NCBI GenBank assembly: GCA_021157815.1
Contig: JAGGVT010000040.1
Location: 1-39,811 of the forward strand
DNA from: a bacterium
GTDB lineage: Bacteria; JAJVIF01; JAGGVT01
DNA: 39,811 nucleotides
Reading direction: 5' to 3'
A program made the translations under genes and the position numbers. Of this stretch, positions 32,401 to 39,811 are shown piece by piece (position 1 is the first letter of the stretch; each line of letters begins with the position of its first letter). Under the pieces are notes generated by a model. That model saw only the letters and a list, made by a program, of their open reading frames with translations. It had not been told where the DNA came from and searched no databases.

Positions 32401-33259
32401 TCTAACTCCTGTTGAAGAAGAGTCCAATGGTCATTTGGATAACATTCAAACGAAAGGATTGCGAATACTGCTTGCAGAGGATAACGAAATCAATCAGAAG
32501 GTTGTAAGGCGATTACTTGAAAAGCAAGGATTTATTGTGGACTCTGTTAATGATGGCAAAGAAGCGATTTTTAAAATGAAAGATGAAGAATATTGTCTCA
32601 TTCTTATGGATGTTCAAATGCCTGTAATGAATGGTCTTATTGCCACGAAGATTATACGTCGTTTTGAGCGCAATTCGAGCATACATATTCCAATAATTGC
32701 TATGACAGCTTACGTGATGAAGAAGGATAAGGAAAAGTGCTTTAACGCTGGTATGGATGATTATCTTCCCAAACCGATAGGGGCCTCCAGGCTGTTAAAG
32801 GTTATTGGGCGTTGCCTGAAACAGGAAAATGGAATTGTTGAAGAAGAATATCCGGGCAATGCTGTTTCAAGCAACAGCGGTTCAGATGAAAATAAACTGC
32901 TTGATTTCAAAGTAGCACTAAGAAATGTTGACAGCGACAGGGAACTCTTGAAAGAGGTTATGGATATTTTTATCGAAACAGCTCCGGAGCAAATAGCTGA
33001 CATGAAAAAAGCTATTGATGACGGCGATTTCGAAACAGCTGGTTCAAAAGCGCACAAACTTAAAGGGTCTGCAGGCAGCGCTGGAGTTCCAGCAATCGCT
33101 GATCGCGCTAAATCACTTGTCATTGCTGTTAGAAATGGAGAACATGACAAGGATAAATTGGGTGATATTGCTGAAACGTTGGAGCGTAATATTAATGAAT
33201 TGAAATCATTAGTGAAATCCCCTGACTGGCTGAATAATCTAATGTCAGAGGATGAATAA
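29477..33259 (+). CDS. Hybrid histidine kinase with c-type heme sensor, PAS, receiver and Hpt domains
   Basis: A 1260-residue membrane sensor. A helix at about 25-50 starts a periplasmic domain of the Tll0287/DUF3365 type, with a heme c motif CMRCH near residues 175-179. A second helix (about 228-250) leads to HAMP (about 252-305), a coiled coil and three PAS domains (about 330-690). HisKA has the phospho-acceptor H740 in MSHEIRTPLNG. The ATPase domain shows NDTGIGIP and GGTGLGLTIS. A receiver follows with D1045 (LMDVQMP), then an Hpt domain with H1193 (AHKLKGSAG). All elements of a phosphorelay are in one chain. The gene 31 bases downstream is a receiver-phosphatase that could take the phosphate. 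Confidence 0.95.
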   Translation: MSSEKPAINTGMTKKGNGKLQYKVSLWLGVSFVIMWILIVILLYNIFVKKVLLKAESECRHTVAIVESSQSYVKDIIRPAMTGIVDEDDFYAEGMSTTYVSRRIIDLYLEEFPDFYFKFATLNPRNPANMADESEKKIIEYFKNNPERKEWSGIIKRYGVPYLCLATPRTFSESCMRCHGDPEDAPDRLISNYGAERGFNCKQGDITIKTSRILLSTPFAVARAETLKFAGIVFLFFFTLFLISSVLIKRIITERLHKLMQAAVNVGEGIYDIELDLECNDEICDLANAFNEMSSNIQDSHEILEQRVEERTSDLVKAQEALQESEKRFRTLSEASFEGIVIHDNGKILEVNQACCSMFGYEYEESIGTSIYDYIASNYKDDVVNVVAGKSEKPYDAICVRKGGTRFPVQAYGKTIVYNGKKVRVVSIRNIEERKKAELALRVSEKRFRQMSDLLPAMVWESNMDFNLTYANKAAFEAYGYTEEDIKNGLSLKDVIDAESFKRTEVDILELLKGKHASRAVYTANRKDGSSFPMEVLASIIYEDEKPVGIRGINRDLTEELKAKQELETAWEEASTESAKLRSMIEGMDEGVIVANADSVIIEVNAWVLNAVNKTRDDIVGKSICELHSPKITKRIEKHISDFQSGVSTGNIEINRSLLELEVVMRLQPIFRNDKFSGIILNIIDVTDLVKAREVAENISRELASTNVQLENAIQSSNMMAEKAFTANQAKSEFLANMSHEIRTPLNGIIGMTELTLNTYLDDEQNEYVEMIKSSADSLLHIIEDILDFSKIEAGEMAIELIEFNLRETVKSTVDQLSIQAHRKKLKMILHIDPDVPEVLIGDPLRLNQILINLLGNAVKFTSEGEISVYIECEKLLEKKTELLLTVNDTGIGIPENKLNVIFASFSQSDMSTTRKFGGTGLGLTISKQLAELMSGTIWVESVEGKGSSFHVRMPFGYNKDNPVVSGLYHNEFTDLTPVEEESNGHLDNIQTKGLRILLAEDNEINQKVVRRLLEKQGFIVDSVNDGKEAIFKMKDEEYCLILMDVQMPVMNGLIATKIIRRFERNSSIHIPIIAMTAYVMKKDKEKCFNAGMDDYLPKPIGASRLLKVIGRCLKQENGIVEEEYPGNAVSSNSGSDENKLLDFKVALRNVDSDRELLKEVMDIFIETAPEQIADMKKAIDDGDFETAGSKAHKLKGSAGSAGVPAIADRAKSLVIAVRNGEHDKDKLGDIAETLERNINELKSLVKSPDWLNNLMSEDE

Positions 33260-33290
33260 GGCGGGTTTTCATCAACAAAGGATGTGCTGA

Positions 33291-34481
33291 ATGGAAATAC
33301 TAATCGCCGAAGATGATCCTGTATCAAGACGAGTCCTTGAAAAAACGCTCATTAAGTGGGGATATAATGTTCTCGTTACTGAGGATGGCGATCAGGCATG
33401 GGATGCGCTTAAAGATGGCAGTGGACCAAGCTTTGCCGTTCTGGATTGGATGATGCCTGGTATTGATGGCACGGAAGTATGCAGAAGAATCAGAAATTTA
33501 AAACAAAAGAGTTATACATACGTTATCCTTCTGACTGCAAAAGATAAGCAGTCTGATATTATCAAAGGTTTGGAAGCCGGAGCTGACGATTATGTTATCA
33601 AACCTTTCAACAGTGACGAGCTGAAATCAAGATTGCAGGTAGGAAAAAGAATTATCAATCTTGAAGAAAATCTGGCTTCCAAGATCACGGAAATACAACT
33701 TGCGAATGATGTTCTTATAGACGACCTTAAAGCAGCAGCGCTGATTCAACATAACCTGCTTCCAGACAAACTGCCAAACAACTCACGCCTTAATATCGAT
33801 TTCAGATTCGTTCCCTGTGATGCGGTCGGCGGGGATATGCTGGACGTTTTTGAAATCTGCGACAACCATATAGGCATATCCATTAGCGATGTCGCGGGAC
33901 ATGGTGTTTCTGCCGCCATGTTCGCCGTAACCATTAACAGATTGCTTTCCCCAGTTGCAGGACATACCTCAGTAGTCAGATCGAAAAAGAATAACGGTGC
34001 TTTTAATCCCGTTTCTCCAGATGAAGTATTGTCAATGTTGAACAATCAATTCCATGTTAAATCGCAAAATGCAGTTTACGCCACAATGATTTACGGAATG
34101 ATAAACACAGATACTCTCGAATTCACACATGTCAGGGCAGGACACAAGCCTGTTATCCTGGTAAGGAGTAATGATGCCAGTGAATTGGAATCCAGAGGCG
34201 GTCTGCCTATCGGAATTAGCAAGGATGTTGAATATTTTCAAACATCATTCCAGCTGGAAAAGGGAGATCGTTTGTACTTCTACACTGATGGCGCAATTGA
34301 AACAGACAAATTCACAGACCCAAGAAAGGATATTGAGAACTTCCTGAAGTTCATTCAGGAAATATCCTCTCTACCACTGTCTGAAAGCCTCGATAGAATT
34401 AATGAAATGGTTATTAGCAATGCTGAAAACCGCTCCCCGCACGATGATGTTGCTATTCTGGGTATTGAGATAAAAGAATAA
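33291..34481 (+). CDS. Response regulator with PP2C-type (RsbU/SpoIIE) phosphatase output
   Basis: A 396-residue soluble protein. The receiver domain (1-120) has EDD at 7-9, phospho-acceptor D52 in VLDWMMPG and KPFN. A short coiled coil leads to a PP2C-like phosphatase domain (about 170-395) with the metal-binding GGDMLDVF and SISDVAGHGVSAAMFAV and the late PHDDVAILGIEI. Such proteins dephosphorylate anti-sigma-factor antagonists in partner-switching systems. No anti-sigma or antagonist gene is in the window, so the target is unknown. It is co-transcribed with the hybrid kinase, which probably controls it. Confidence 0.94.
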   Translation: MEILIAEDDPVSRRVLEKTLIKWGYNVLVTEDGDQAWDALKDGSGPSFAVLDWMMPGIDGTEVCRRIRNLKQKSYTYVILLTAKDKQSDIIKGLEAGADDYVIKPFNSDELKSRLQVGKRIINLEENLASKITEIQLANDVLIDDLKAAALIQHNLLPDKLPNNSRLNIDFRFVPCDAVGGDMLDVFEICDNHIGISISDVAGHGVSAAMFAVTINRLLSPVAGHTSVVRSKKNNGAFNPVSPDEVLSMLNNQFHVKSQNAVYATMIYGMINTDTLEFTHVRAGHKPVILVRSNDASELESRGGLPIGISKDVEYFQTSFQLEKGDRLYFYTDGAIETDKFTDPRKDIENFLKFIQEISSLPLSESLDRINEMVISNAENRSPHDDVAILGIEIKE

Positions 34482-34613
34482 TGTGAGATCTCTGAAAAAG
34501 GGAAAAATGGCAGCCCGGTTTCTCATGAGACTGTCTCAGAACCAATAAATATCTAGTAAATATCCTGTGAATATCTAATAATTTTGAGGTGTGTTTTGTG
34601 CTGCGGGCATCCT

Positions 34614-34899
34614 CTCGACTTTCGACATTTAAGGCTACCTAAATACTATTAAACCGGGTTCCGCCCATACAGCCGTCCCGGCTTTATGGGTGTTTGCAGC
34701 GAGTTTACGCATTTCACCCACAAATCACAAAAAGACGTGATTTGTGGGCGGCACCCGAGGTTTATAAATTGGATCTCTTGTTGTTTTACTACACTCAAAT
34801 AAAAACACAGCCGAATTTAAAGTCGCTTCTTTTCCAATGAACGTACCATATTGCCCAGAGCCACAAAATACAGAAAGTAAATAAATGTCGAAAGTCGAG
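34614..34899. repeat. 286-base element with CTCGACTTTCGACATTT ends, fourth layer
   Basis: The 17-base ends (34614-34630 and 34883-34899) are perfect inverted repeats. The element is flanked by ATCCT at 34609-34613 and 34900-34904, a 5-base target duplication. Inside, CCCACAAATCAC / GTGATTTGTGGG (34717-34728 and 34737-34748) forms a perfect 12-base stem, and a GGGTTCCGCCCA pair (34656-34667 and 34745-34756) a near-perfect one. No open reading frame of transposase type is present. Confidence 0.8.
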
Positions 34900-34904
34900 A
34901 TCCT

Positions 34905-35035
34905 GGGGCTGTTGAAGAAGCTTGTTTTGTCACAGACCGTAGGGGCAACTCTCCGTGGTTGCCCTGTATTTATGCCAATATTTAGGGTAGGCACAGAGAC
35001 CTACCCCCTACATTCAGCGCTTTTTCAACAGCCCC
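34905..35035. repeat. 131-base element with GGGGCTGTTGAA ends, fourth layer
   Basis: Ends at 34905-34921 and 35019-35035 pair over 17 bases with one mismatch. ATCCT flanks it at 34900-34904 and 35036-35040, sharing one duplication with the neighbour. It contains two hairpins, GGGCAAC / GTTGCCC and GGTAGG / CCTACC, of a kind that is widespread in bacterial genomes. The stretch 9564-9645 looks like a decayed half of the same family. Confidence 0.8.
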
Positions 35036-35236
35036 ATCCTGCCTGCATCTTTTCAAATCTTAAGTTAAATTAAAAAATGCAGGCAGGATGCCCGCAGCAC
35101 AAAATTACTGGTTATTTGCACATTTCAATTAGTTCTGAGATAGCCTCATGAGAAGCCGGGCTACAATAAAATGTGTCTTTTTCAGAGGTTGCGATATATT
35201 CATCTCTGTACGCGACTGAACCGGTTTCTGAACCAA

Positions 35237-36550
35237 TCACGATTCCTCTTTGAGAACCTCTCTTAGGTTTATATCAGTCGCCAGACGTTTGAATAATCGG
35301 CCGGCTTCCGCTCTATCCTGCCAGTCAACGAAAACGGAAATATCAGACTGGTTTGTTATCACTTCGATAACCCTTATCCCGCGTTCCAGAAGTATTTCGC
35401 AAATTTCAGAAATCATCTCCGGGTTTTCAGCGTTATCGCGGCTTGACAGATTCAGCCTGGCGATTCCCCTGCGTTGAATCACGTTTTTAACGTACGGCTT
35501 GTTCTGCACCAATTTATTCAAACTTGAGAAGAACTCATCGACACCATCATCCGTAATATAAAACCCGATGAAACTTTCCGTGAATGACAATCCGAACAAT
35601 GACGCCTTAATGCTTCCAATCAGTTTTCCCAGTTCAGCCCATAGTGATTGATGAAGGCTTAAATCCTCTCCGACAACTGTAATCAAAGCAAGTTTTTTTC
35701 TTATGCCTTTCAGGCGGGCTTTGTAGAATCCGACTATCTCAGTGCCGCCTTCATCGAAATCAGTTTCCTCGAAATGCACGATTCGCGCTTTCATGCGGTC
35801 CGTTTTATATGCCAGCGATTGCGGATGAAGCACCTGCCCTCCTGAACGTGTAACGGAATCTATTTCATCTATTGAAATGTAGTTAACATGCTCCGTTGTC
35901 TCAATAAGAGCGGGATCAGCTTTCATGACTCCCTGAACATCGGTAACTATTACAACCTCGTTGGCTTCAAGAAGTTTTGCCAGAAGAAACGCGGATGTGT
36001 CGCTCCCGCCACGTCCAAGAGTTAGAAGTTCGCCGTCTTTTGAAAGAGCCAGGAATCCGGAAACAACAGGTATTACGCCTTTTTTTAGCAGTTGTTTAAT
36101 TCCTTCGTTCACATGGGCTTTCGACATTTCCTCCATGATTTCAACATCGACATTCTGGTTTATTTTCTCACGCGCAAGTTTTACATGCTGACCGCCCTTG
36201 GCATATATAGGCCATCTTTCAGAGTACGGGGTGATAGCCTCAGCTTGTACGCCCAACGATCTTAGCGCGGTTGTGAATATACGAGCGCTAAGATTTTCGC
36301 CGTAGGAAACAATCTCAGCCAATTCAGATGATAAACAATCCCCGCCTGAAACCTCATCAGCAAGCCGAATCAGCCTGTTTGTATCATTTCCCATAGCGCT
36401 TACAACCACAAGAGTTGGACGCAATTCATGAAATTCGAGCGTTTTCTTTGCCAGATTGCGAACTCTTGCCGGATTGGATAACGATTTCCCGCCAAATTTA
36501 ATAACAAGGATGTCATCCAGTTCACGGATATTTTTATTCTTTTTTGCCAT
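35237..36550 (-). CDS. lysC: Aspartate kinase with C-terminal ACT domains
   Basis: Phosphorylates aspartate at the head of the lysine, threonine and methionine pathway. 437 residues. The catalytic domain has VIKFGGKSL (KFGGTS variant), VVSAMGN and LGRGGSDTSAF. The C-terminal part (about 285-435) holds two ACT-like regulatory domains (RRGIARLNLSSRD, then ERGIRVIEVITNQSDISVFVDW), which usually bind lysine or threonine. The repeat KS in place of TS in the first motif is unusual but conservative. It is the last gene of the group with kdsD, 74 bases after it. Confidence 0.95.
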   Translation of the reverse strand: MAKKNKNIRELDDILVIKFGGKSLSNPARVRNLAKKTLEFHELRPTLVVVSAMGNDTNRLIRLADEVSGGDCLSSELAEIVSYGENLSARIFTTALRSLGVQAEAITPYSERWPIYAKGGQHVKLAREKINQNVDVEIMEEMSKAHVNEGIKQLLKKGVIPVVSGFLALSKDGELLTLGRGGSDTSAFLLAKLLEANEVVIVTDVQGVMKADPALIETTEHVNYISIDEIDSVTRSGGQVLHPQSLAYKTDRMKARIVHFEETDFDEGGTEIVGFYKARLKGIRKKLALITVVGEDLSLHQSLWAELGKLIGSIKASLFGLSFTESFIGFYITDDGVDEFFSSLNKLVQNKPYVKNVIQRRGIARLNLSSRDNAENPEMISEICEILLERGIRVIEVITNQSDISVFVDWQDRAEAGRLFKRLATDINLREVLKEES

Positions 36551-36624
36551 AGTTCAATGCCAAACCGTTCAAATGAGTGCAACTATGTATAAGTATAAAC
36601 TGTTATCTTTAACATGGCGTCTCG

Positions 36625-37641
36625 CTATTTACGCAAGCCGGCACGTGTCAAATCGAGTAATCTTACAAGACCAACTGACTTTCCATCATCATCAACCAAT
36701 GGTAATTGTGAAATCAGATGCTTCTGCATGAAGGAAAGCGCCTCGATTGCCAATGCTTCACGATTGATTGATTTTGGAGCTTTTGTCATTACATCCACAA
36801 CAGGAAGCTGCAGAATTTCATTGATAGTCGAACTCTTGTTTTTTTCGAGAAGGCGTCGAACATCCCCATCGGTGATAATCCCAACAAGCATACCTTTTGA
36901 ATCAATTATGTTTACAGCTCCAAGATGCTTCTTCATTAATATATATTGAGCATCCTCGAATTTCGAATCAACAGAAACCACAGGATTTTCATCACCCTCA
37001 AACGACAAATCAGATACACTAAGAAGGAGTCTTTTTCCAAGCGCACCTCCCGGATGAAACAGCGCGAAATCACCCTCCTTGAACCCGCGCTTGATAAGTA
37101 GAGCGACAGAGAGGGCATCGCCAAGAGCCATTGTCGCGGTTGATGATGATGTAGGTACGATATTCATCGGGTCAGCTTCACCGGTTGTGCCTGTTACGAG
37201 TGAGATATCACATTTGCGAGCAATAAGGCAATCGCTTGTTCTTGTAATGGAAATAAGTTTGACACCGATCTTTTTCAGAGATGGAAGAAGATTAATTATC
37301 TCCTCTGTCTCGCCTGAATGTGATATCAGCATTACAATGTCATTTTGAAGAATTAATCCAAGATCGCCATGAAAACCCTCTGCGGGATGAAGGAAATACG
37401 CTGGAGTGCCTGTCGATGCCAGTGTCGCGGCGATTTTACGCCCGACAATCCCGCTCTTGCCGATTCCGGAGATTATGAACCGTCCGCGACTTTCCAGAAC
37501 CATTTCAACAGCTTTGATGAATTCGTCATCTATTAAATCACGCGCTTTTTCAAGAGCTTGAATTTCTTTATCAAGAACGGATTTCGCCGATGATATGATT
37601 TCATTTCTGCTGATATCTGATTTTTCATTCATATTAATCAC
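36625..37641 (-). CDS. kdsD: Arabinose-5-phosphate isomerase, KpsF/GutQ family
   Basis: Makes D-arabinose 5-phosphate from ribulose 5-phosphate for KDO and LPS synthesis, so an outer membrane is implied. 338 residues. The SIS domain (about 40-200) has SGIGKSGIVGRKIAATL, GFHGDLG and SHSGETEE. Two CBS domains follow (about 215-335) with VGIITDGDVRRLL. Start is GTG 37641, overlapping the pyrF stop by four bases; ATG 37632 is an alternative. The other KDO genes are not in the window. Confidence 0.95.
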   Translation of the reverse strand: MINMNEKSDISRNEIISSAKSVLDKEIQALEKARDLIDDEFIKAVEMVLESRGRFIISGIGKSGIVGRKIAATLASTGTPAYFLHPAEGFHGDLGLILQNDIVMLISHSGETEEIINLLPSLKKIGVKLISITRTSDCLIARKCDISLVTGTTGEADPMNIVPTSSSTATMALGDALSVALLIKRGFKEGDFALFHPGGALGKRLLLSVSDLSFEGDENPVVSVDSKFEDAQYILMKKHLGAVNIIDSKGMLVGIITDGDVRRLLEKNKSSTINEILQLPVVDVMTKAPKSINREALAIEALSFMQKHLISQLPLVDDDGKSVGLVRLLDLTRAGLRK

Positions 37642-38375
37642 GTATTCAGTACATGCAATATTTGTTCCACAACTGACAGTGGATCAGGTGATTTAGTAAT
37701 TGGGCGTCCGACAACAATGTAATCGCTTCCAAGTTCCTTCGCTTCAGATGGAGTGGCAATTCTTGCCTGGTCTCCTTTATCGCTTCCTTCAGGGCGAATC
37801 CCCGGTGTAAGCACGATGAAATCATCACCGAGATTGCGTTTCAACTCTGACACTTCATGAACAGATGAGACAACGCCATCCATGCCACATTCCTTCGCGA
37901 GCGATGCGAGATTCATAACCGCGTCATTAGGATTTTCAAATCCAAATCCTACTTGTTTAAGACCGACTGCATCGAAACTGGTCAGGATTGTAACTCCAAG
38001 CAGTTTTGGTTTTTGGGAACATTCGGAACCGTTAGTAAAAGCCAAATCCCGCGCTTTTACTGACTGTTCAAGCATTGACGTTCCGCCGGTTGCATGAAGT
38101 GTAAGAATCTCAAATGAAACGGTTTTCATTAGATTTACAACACCGTTTGCTATCACGGATGGAATGTCATGAAGTTTGAAATCAAGAAACAATCTTCCGT
38201 TAAACATGCTGGATAATTCGATAAGGCCGTCATGGCCTATGATGGGATAAAGCATCCATCCAATTTTCAGAATGACAGGTTTGTCTTTCAGTTTGTCCGC
38301 GAGGTCGAACGCCTGCTTTTTATCGGGAATATCAAGCGCGACAACCAGTATCGGATTATTCGATGCCATATTCAT
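37638..38375 (-). CDS. pyrF: Orotidine 5'-phosphate decarboxylase (PyrF)
   Basis: Last step of UMP synthesis. 245 residues, type 1. The catalytic Asp-Lys-Asp-Asp set is seen in FLDFKLHDIPSVIANG, and LTPGIRPEGSDKGDQAR and DYIVVGRPIT bind phosphate and close the barrel. The first ATG (38375) shares a base with the upstream stop (TAATG), so translation is probably coupled; a second Met is two codons on. Pyrimidine and KDO genes are linked only by position. Confidence 0.97.
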   Translation of the reverse strand: MNMASNNPILVVALDIPDKKQAFDLADKLKDKPVILKIGWMLYPIIGHDGLIELSSMFNGRLFLDFKLHDIPSVIANGVVNLMKTVSFEILTLHATGGTSMLEQSVKARDLAFTNGSECSQKPKLLGVTILTSFDAVGLKQVGFGFENPNDAVMNLASLAKECGMDGVVSSVHEVSELKRNLGDDFIVLTPGIRPEGSDKGDQARIATPSEAKELGSDYIVVGRPITKSPDPLSVVEQILHVLNT

Positions 38376-39535
38376 TAACCCCTTATTGGAGAGCCATCCT
38401 CAATGTTCAATCCATAAAGGTAATTGTCATTTGAAATGAAGATAACCTTGTTATCGATAATCAAAGGACGGCATCTTATCTCCTTGAAAGATGCGAATTG
38501 CCAGATTTCTGTTCCGGTTGCGATATCAAGGCAATAGAGTTTTCCGCCGTTTGACCCGAAGATGATTTTACCGTCATGAATGACAGCTTCACTCATGATA
38601 GCGTAACGGTTATCGCCGCCGTTTGTGGTTTCAAATGGAACATCCCAGATTGATTCTCCACTGCTGCCTTCCGGATGAAGTTTCAACGCGTGGAATTGCC
38701 CAGAAGATGACCCAACATAAACAGCGTTGTCATCACAAACCGGAGCGCACCAGAATTCGTCCTCGATAGGATGTTCAGGACTGGATGTTTTATATTGCCA
38801 AATAAGAGAGCCATCCTCCAGGCTTAAGGCAGTAACACAAGCGCCGCGATCAGCGGTTATCACCATTTCGTCCTTAATTACAGGTGCGCCGTAAACCTCA
38901 CCACAGATATCGGTTTGCCAGATTACAGAGCCATCATCGCGATTAAGATGAAACAGTTTGCCTTTTTCATCCGCGAAAATAACTCCAACTTCTGATTCTG
39001 CTGCACCGCCTCTTATTCTGGATTTTGTGTCAAATTTCCAGGCAAGGCGGTTGGAGGAAAGATCAATCGCCCTGAACAGGCCATCGTATGAGCCAATGAA
39101 AAGAAAATTGTTGATTATCAACGGTGATGATGAGATATATCCGGCGGTTTCGAAAGTGAATCGTATCTCGCCGTTTAAAACATCAATGCCGTAAATGTTT
39201 TTATCGAAAGCGCCAAAATAGAGTATGCCGTCACGATAAGCCGGAGTTGAGCGAATTCCCTGTGGAATTCTAAAATTCCAGATTTTGGAATCGACACGTT
39301 TGCCCTTTTCTGCATCGAAGGCATAGATCTTCCCATCAAGCGATGGAATTAAAATGTAATCTTCAACCAGAATTGGCGATGCGCTGAATCGGGCGTTCAA
39401 CGAGAGTTTGTCGCCATAATCCCATCCCATTCCTTCTACGGTCGGTTCGAATGATGGCCCCTGCTGGTTCATCATGCAGCCAGCCATTAGAGGAACAAGA
39501 ATCACAAGTATAATTAAAACGAGTTTTTTCATCAT
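38375..39535 (-). CDS. Lipoprotein with PQQ-like beta-propeller repeats (BamB-like)
   Basis: A 386-residue exported lipoprotein. The signal peptide ends in lipobox LMAGC with the lipidated Cys at 20. The rest is about seven propeller blades, with repeated YAFDAEKG, YGIDVLNG, FRAIDLSS, FHLNRDDGSVIW, TALSLEDGSLIW, YCLDIATGTEIW and YGLNIEDGSP. BamB, part of the outer-membrane beta-barrel insertion machinery, has this form, but so do other periplasmic propellers. No BamA is adjacent. It is the first gene of the operon ending in lysC. Confidence 0.85.
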   Translation of the reverse strand: MMKKLVLIILVILVPLMAGCMMNQQGPSFEPTVEGMGWDYGDKLSLNARFSASPILVEDYILIPSLDGKIYAFDAEKGKRVDSKIWNFRIPQGIRSTPAYRDGILYFGAFDKNIYGIDVLNGEIRFTFETAGYISSSPLIINNFLFIGSYDGLFRAIDLSSNRLAWKFDTKSRIRGGAAESEVGVIFADEKGKLFHLNRDDGSVIWQTDICGEVYGAPVIKDEMVITADRGACVTALSLEDGSLIWQYKTSSPEHPIEDEFWCAPVCDDNAVYVGSSSGQFHALKLHPEGSSGESIWDVPFETTNGGDNRYAIMSEAVIHDGKIIFGSNGGKLYCLDIATGTEIWQFASFKEIRCRPLIIDNKVIFISNDNYLYGLNIEDGSPIRG

Positions 39536-39604
39536 AGCTCCAAGTCTGTTAATTCAAACCTTTAATTTTACCAGATGGATATTAAGAGTAAAGGATTGTT
39601 AATT

Positions 39605-39811
39605 CCCTAAATCCGCGATTGAACTCATTGTCATTCCGGGCTTGACCCGGAATCCATCTTTACAAGCGAAAAAAATATGGATTCTGAATCAAGTTCAGAA
39701 TGACAATTTATCACCCAATTGGTGAATTCAATGTTAACCAGGAAAGCGAGAGCTTTCCACATAACCTGCGAGCCGTAGGTGATACGAAAATATCCCATCG
39801 CGGATTTAGGG
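39605..39811. repeat. Element with CCCTAAATCCGCGAT ends enclosing a REP hairpin
   Basis: CCCTAAATCCGCGAT (39605-39619) is a perfect 15-base inverted repeat of 39797-39811, the last bases of the window, so the arms may be longer. Inside, 39628-39657 and 39677-39706 form a 30-base hairpin of the common TCATTCCGGG...CCCGGAATCC kind, with several transitions between arms. The layout resembles the other nested cases. Confidence 0.7.

Larger units (their letters stand above)
34594..35104. repeat. Hairpin element TTTTGTGCTGCGGGC, third layer, with two insertions
   Basis: The 20 bases at 34594-34613 are a perfect inverted repeat of 35085-35104. When 34614-35040 is removed, the arms extend through GCCTGCAT to about 33 bases with near-perfect pairing. 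The left arm is therefore broken at ATCCT by inserted DNA. A decayed single arm of the same family is at 6704-6733. Confidence 0.8.
34531..35143. repeat. MITE-like element (CTGTCTCAGAAC family), copy 3, second layer
   Basis: Ends CTGTCTCAGAAC (34531-34542) and GTTCTGAGATAG (35132-35143) pair with one mismatch. The contents are far larger than in the copies at 9355 and 29094 because further elements lie inside (34594-35104). Short reading frames in this region run through the repeats and are not supported as genes. Confidence 0.75.
34485..35192. repeat. AGCCCGG-type inverted repeat, copy 4, outer layer of a nested stack
   Basis: The left part (GAGATCTCTGAAAAAGG then CAGCCCGGTTTCTCATGAG, 34485-34529) and right part (CTCATGAGAAGCCGGGCTACA to TTTTTCAGAGG, 35145-35190) together make one short palindromic element once the middle is removed. 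Everything from 34530 to 35144 lies inside it. CTCATGAG stands on both sides (34522-34529 and 35145-35152), a possible 8-base target duplication, although it is also a palindrome. 35193-35236 shows nothing further. Confidence 0.75.

Noticed and set aside
34725-34994. Open frame of 89 codons on the minus strand
   Set aside because: It runs through the ends of two inserted repeats and the ATCCT target between them, so it is chance reading of repeat DNA.
34485-35192. Possible CRISPR array or attachment site
   Set aside because: Repeats are inverted and nested, not direct and evenly spaced, and no integrase or cas gene is present.
1-39811. tRNA or rRNA genes
   Set aside because: No cloverleaf-like or rRNA-like stretch was noticed in the gaps by eye; a tRNA search program was not available.

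Overview
The window looks like a piece of chromosome from an uncultured, Gram-negative-type bacterium with an anaerobic or microaerobic lifestyle. I cannot name the phylum. Evidence for an outer membrane is an arabinose-5-phosphate isomerase (KDO/LPS pathway) and a BamB-like lipoprotein. Evidence for low-oxygen life is the oxygen-independent NAD route (NadX instead of NadB), ferredoxin-fused MinD-type ATPases with NifX-like proteins, and a B. subtilis/Wolinella-type succinate dehydrogenase/fumarate reductase. No tRNA, rRNA, CRISPR array, phage gene or transposase gene was seen.

Layout. 182-3132 (-): lepA then hemW. 3165-3906: nested inverted repeats and the terminator of an acetyl-CoA acetyltransferase gene (3907-5091, -). 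5286-9282: a sigma54-dependent response regulator (+) facing a membrane histidine kinase (-), probably a cognate pair. 9684-12338 (-): a coiled-coil protein, coaX, an internally shortened sirtuin gene, a one-helix membrane protein and a nitrilase-family amidase, all overlapping or abutting. 12646-17362 (-): panB-panC-panD-nadA-nadX-nadC, a compact CoA plus NAD operon. 17734-20995 (-): sdhC-sdhA-sdhB. 21389-23901 (+): a sugar aminotransferase, a basic hypothetical protein and a small transaldolase. 24261-28931 (-): an ORP-like cluster (two NifX-like proteins, a 56-residue zinc-ribbon protein, two MinD-ferredoxin ATPases) followed by a secreted glycosidase-like protein. 29477-34481 (+): a heme-sensing hybrid histidine kinase and a receiver-PP2C phosphatase. 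35237-39535 (-): a beta-propeller lipoprotein, pyrF, kdsD and lysC.

How the genes fit together. The central block draws on aspartate: PanD makes beta-alanine for CoA, NadX/NadA make quinolinate for NAD, and CoaX starts pantothenate conversion to CoA. The neighbouring sirtuin consumes NAD, and the neighbouring amidase resembles the glutaminase part of NAD synthetase. LysC, at the far end, is another aspartate-consuming entry enzyme.

The most unusual feature is between the genes. Most gaps above about 250 bases hold inverted-repeat (MITE/REP-like) elements; I count at least ten families by their terminal repeats, and no transposase. Several are nested. At 34485-35192 elements lie inside elements at four levels, and two different ones sit side by side at the same 5-base target, which appears three times. 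Another stack lies at 3212-3710. A second notable point is the sirtuin gene, which appears to have lost its central zinc-binding and NAD-binding segment in frame.
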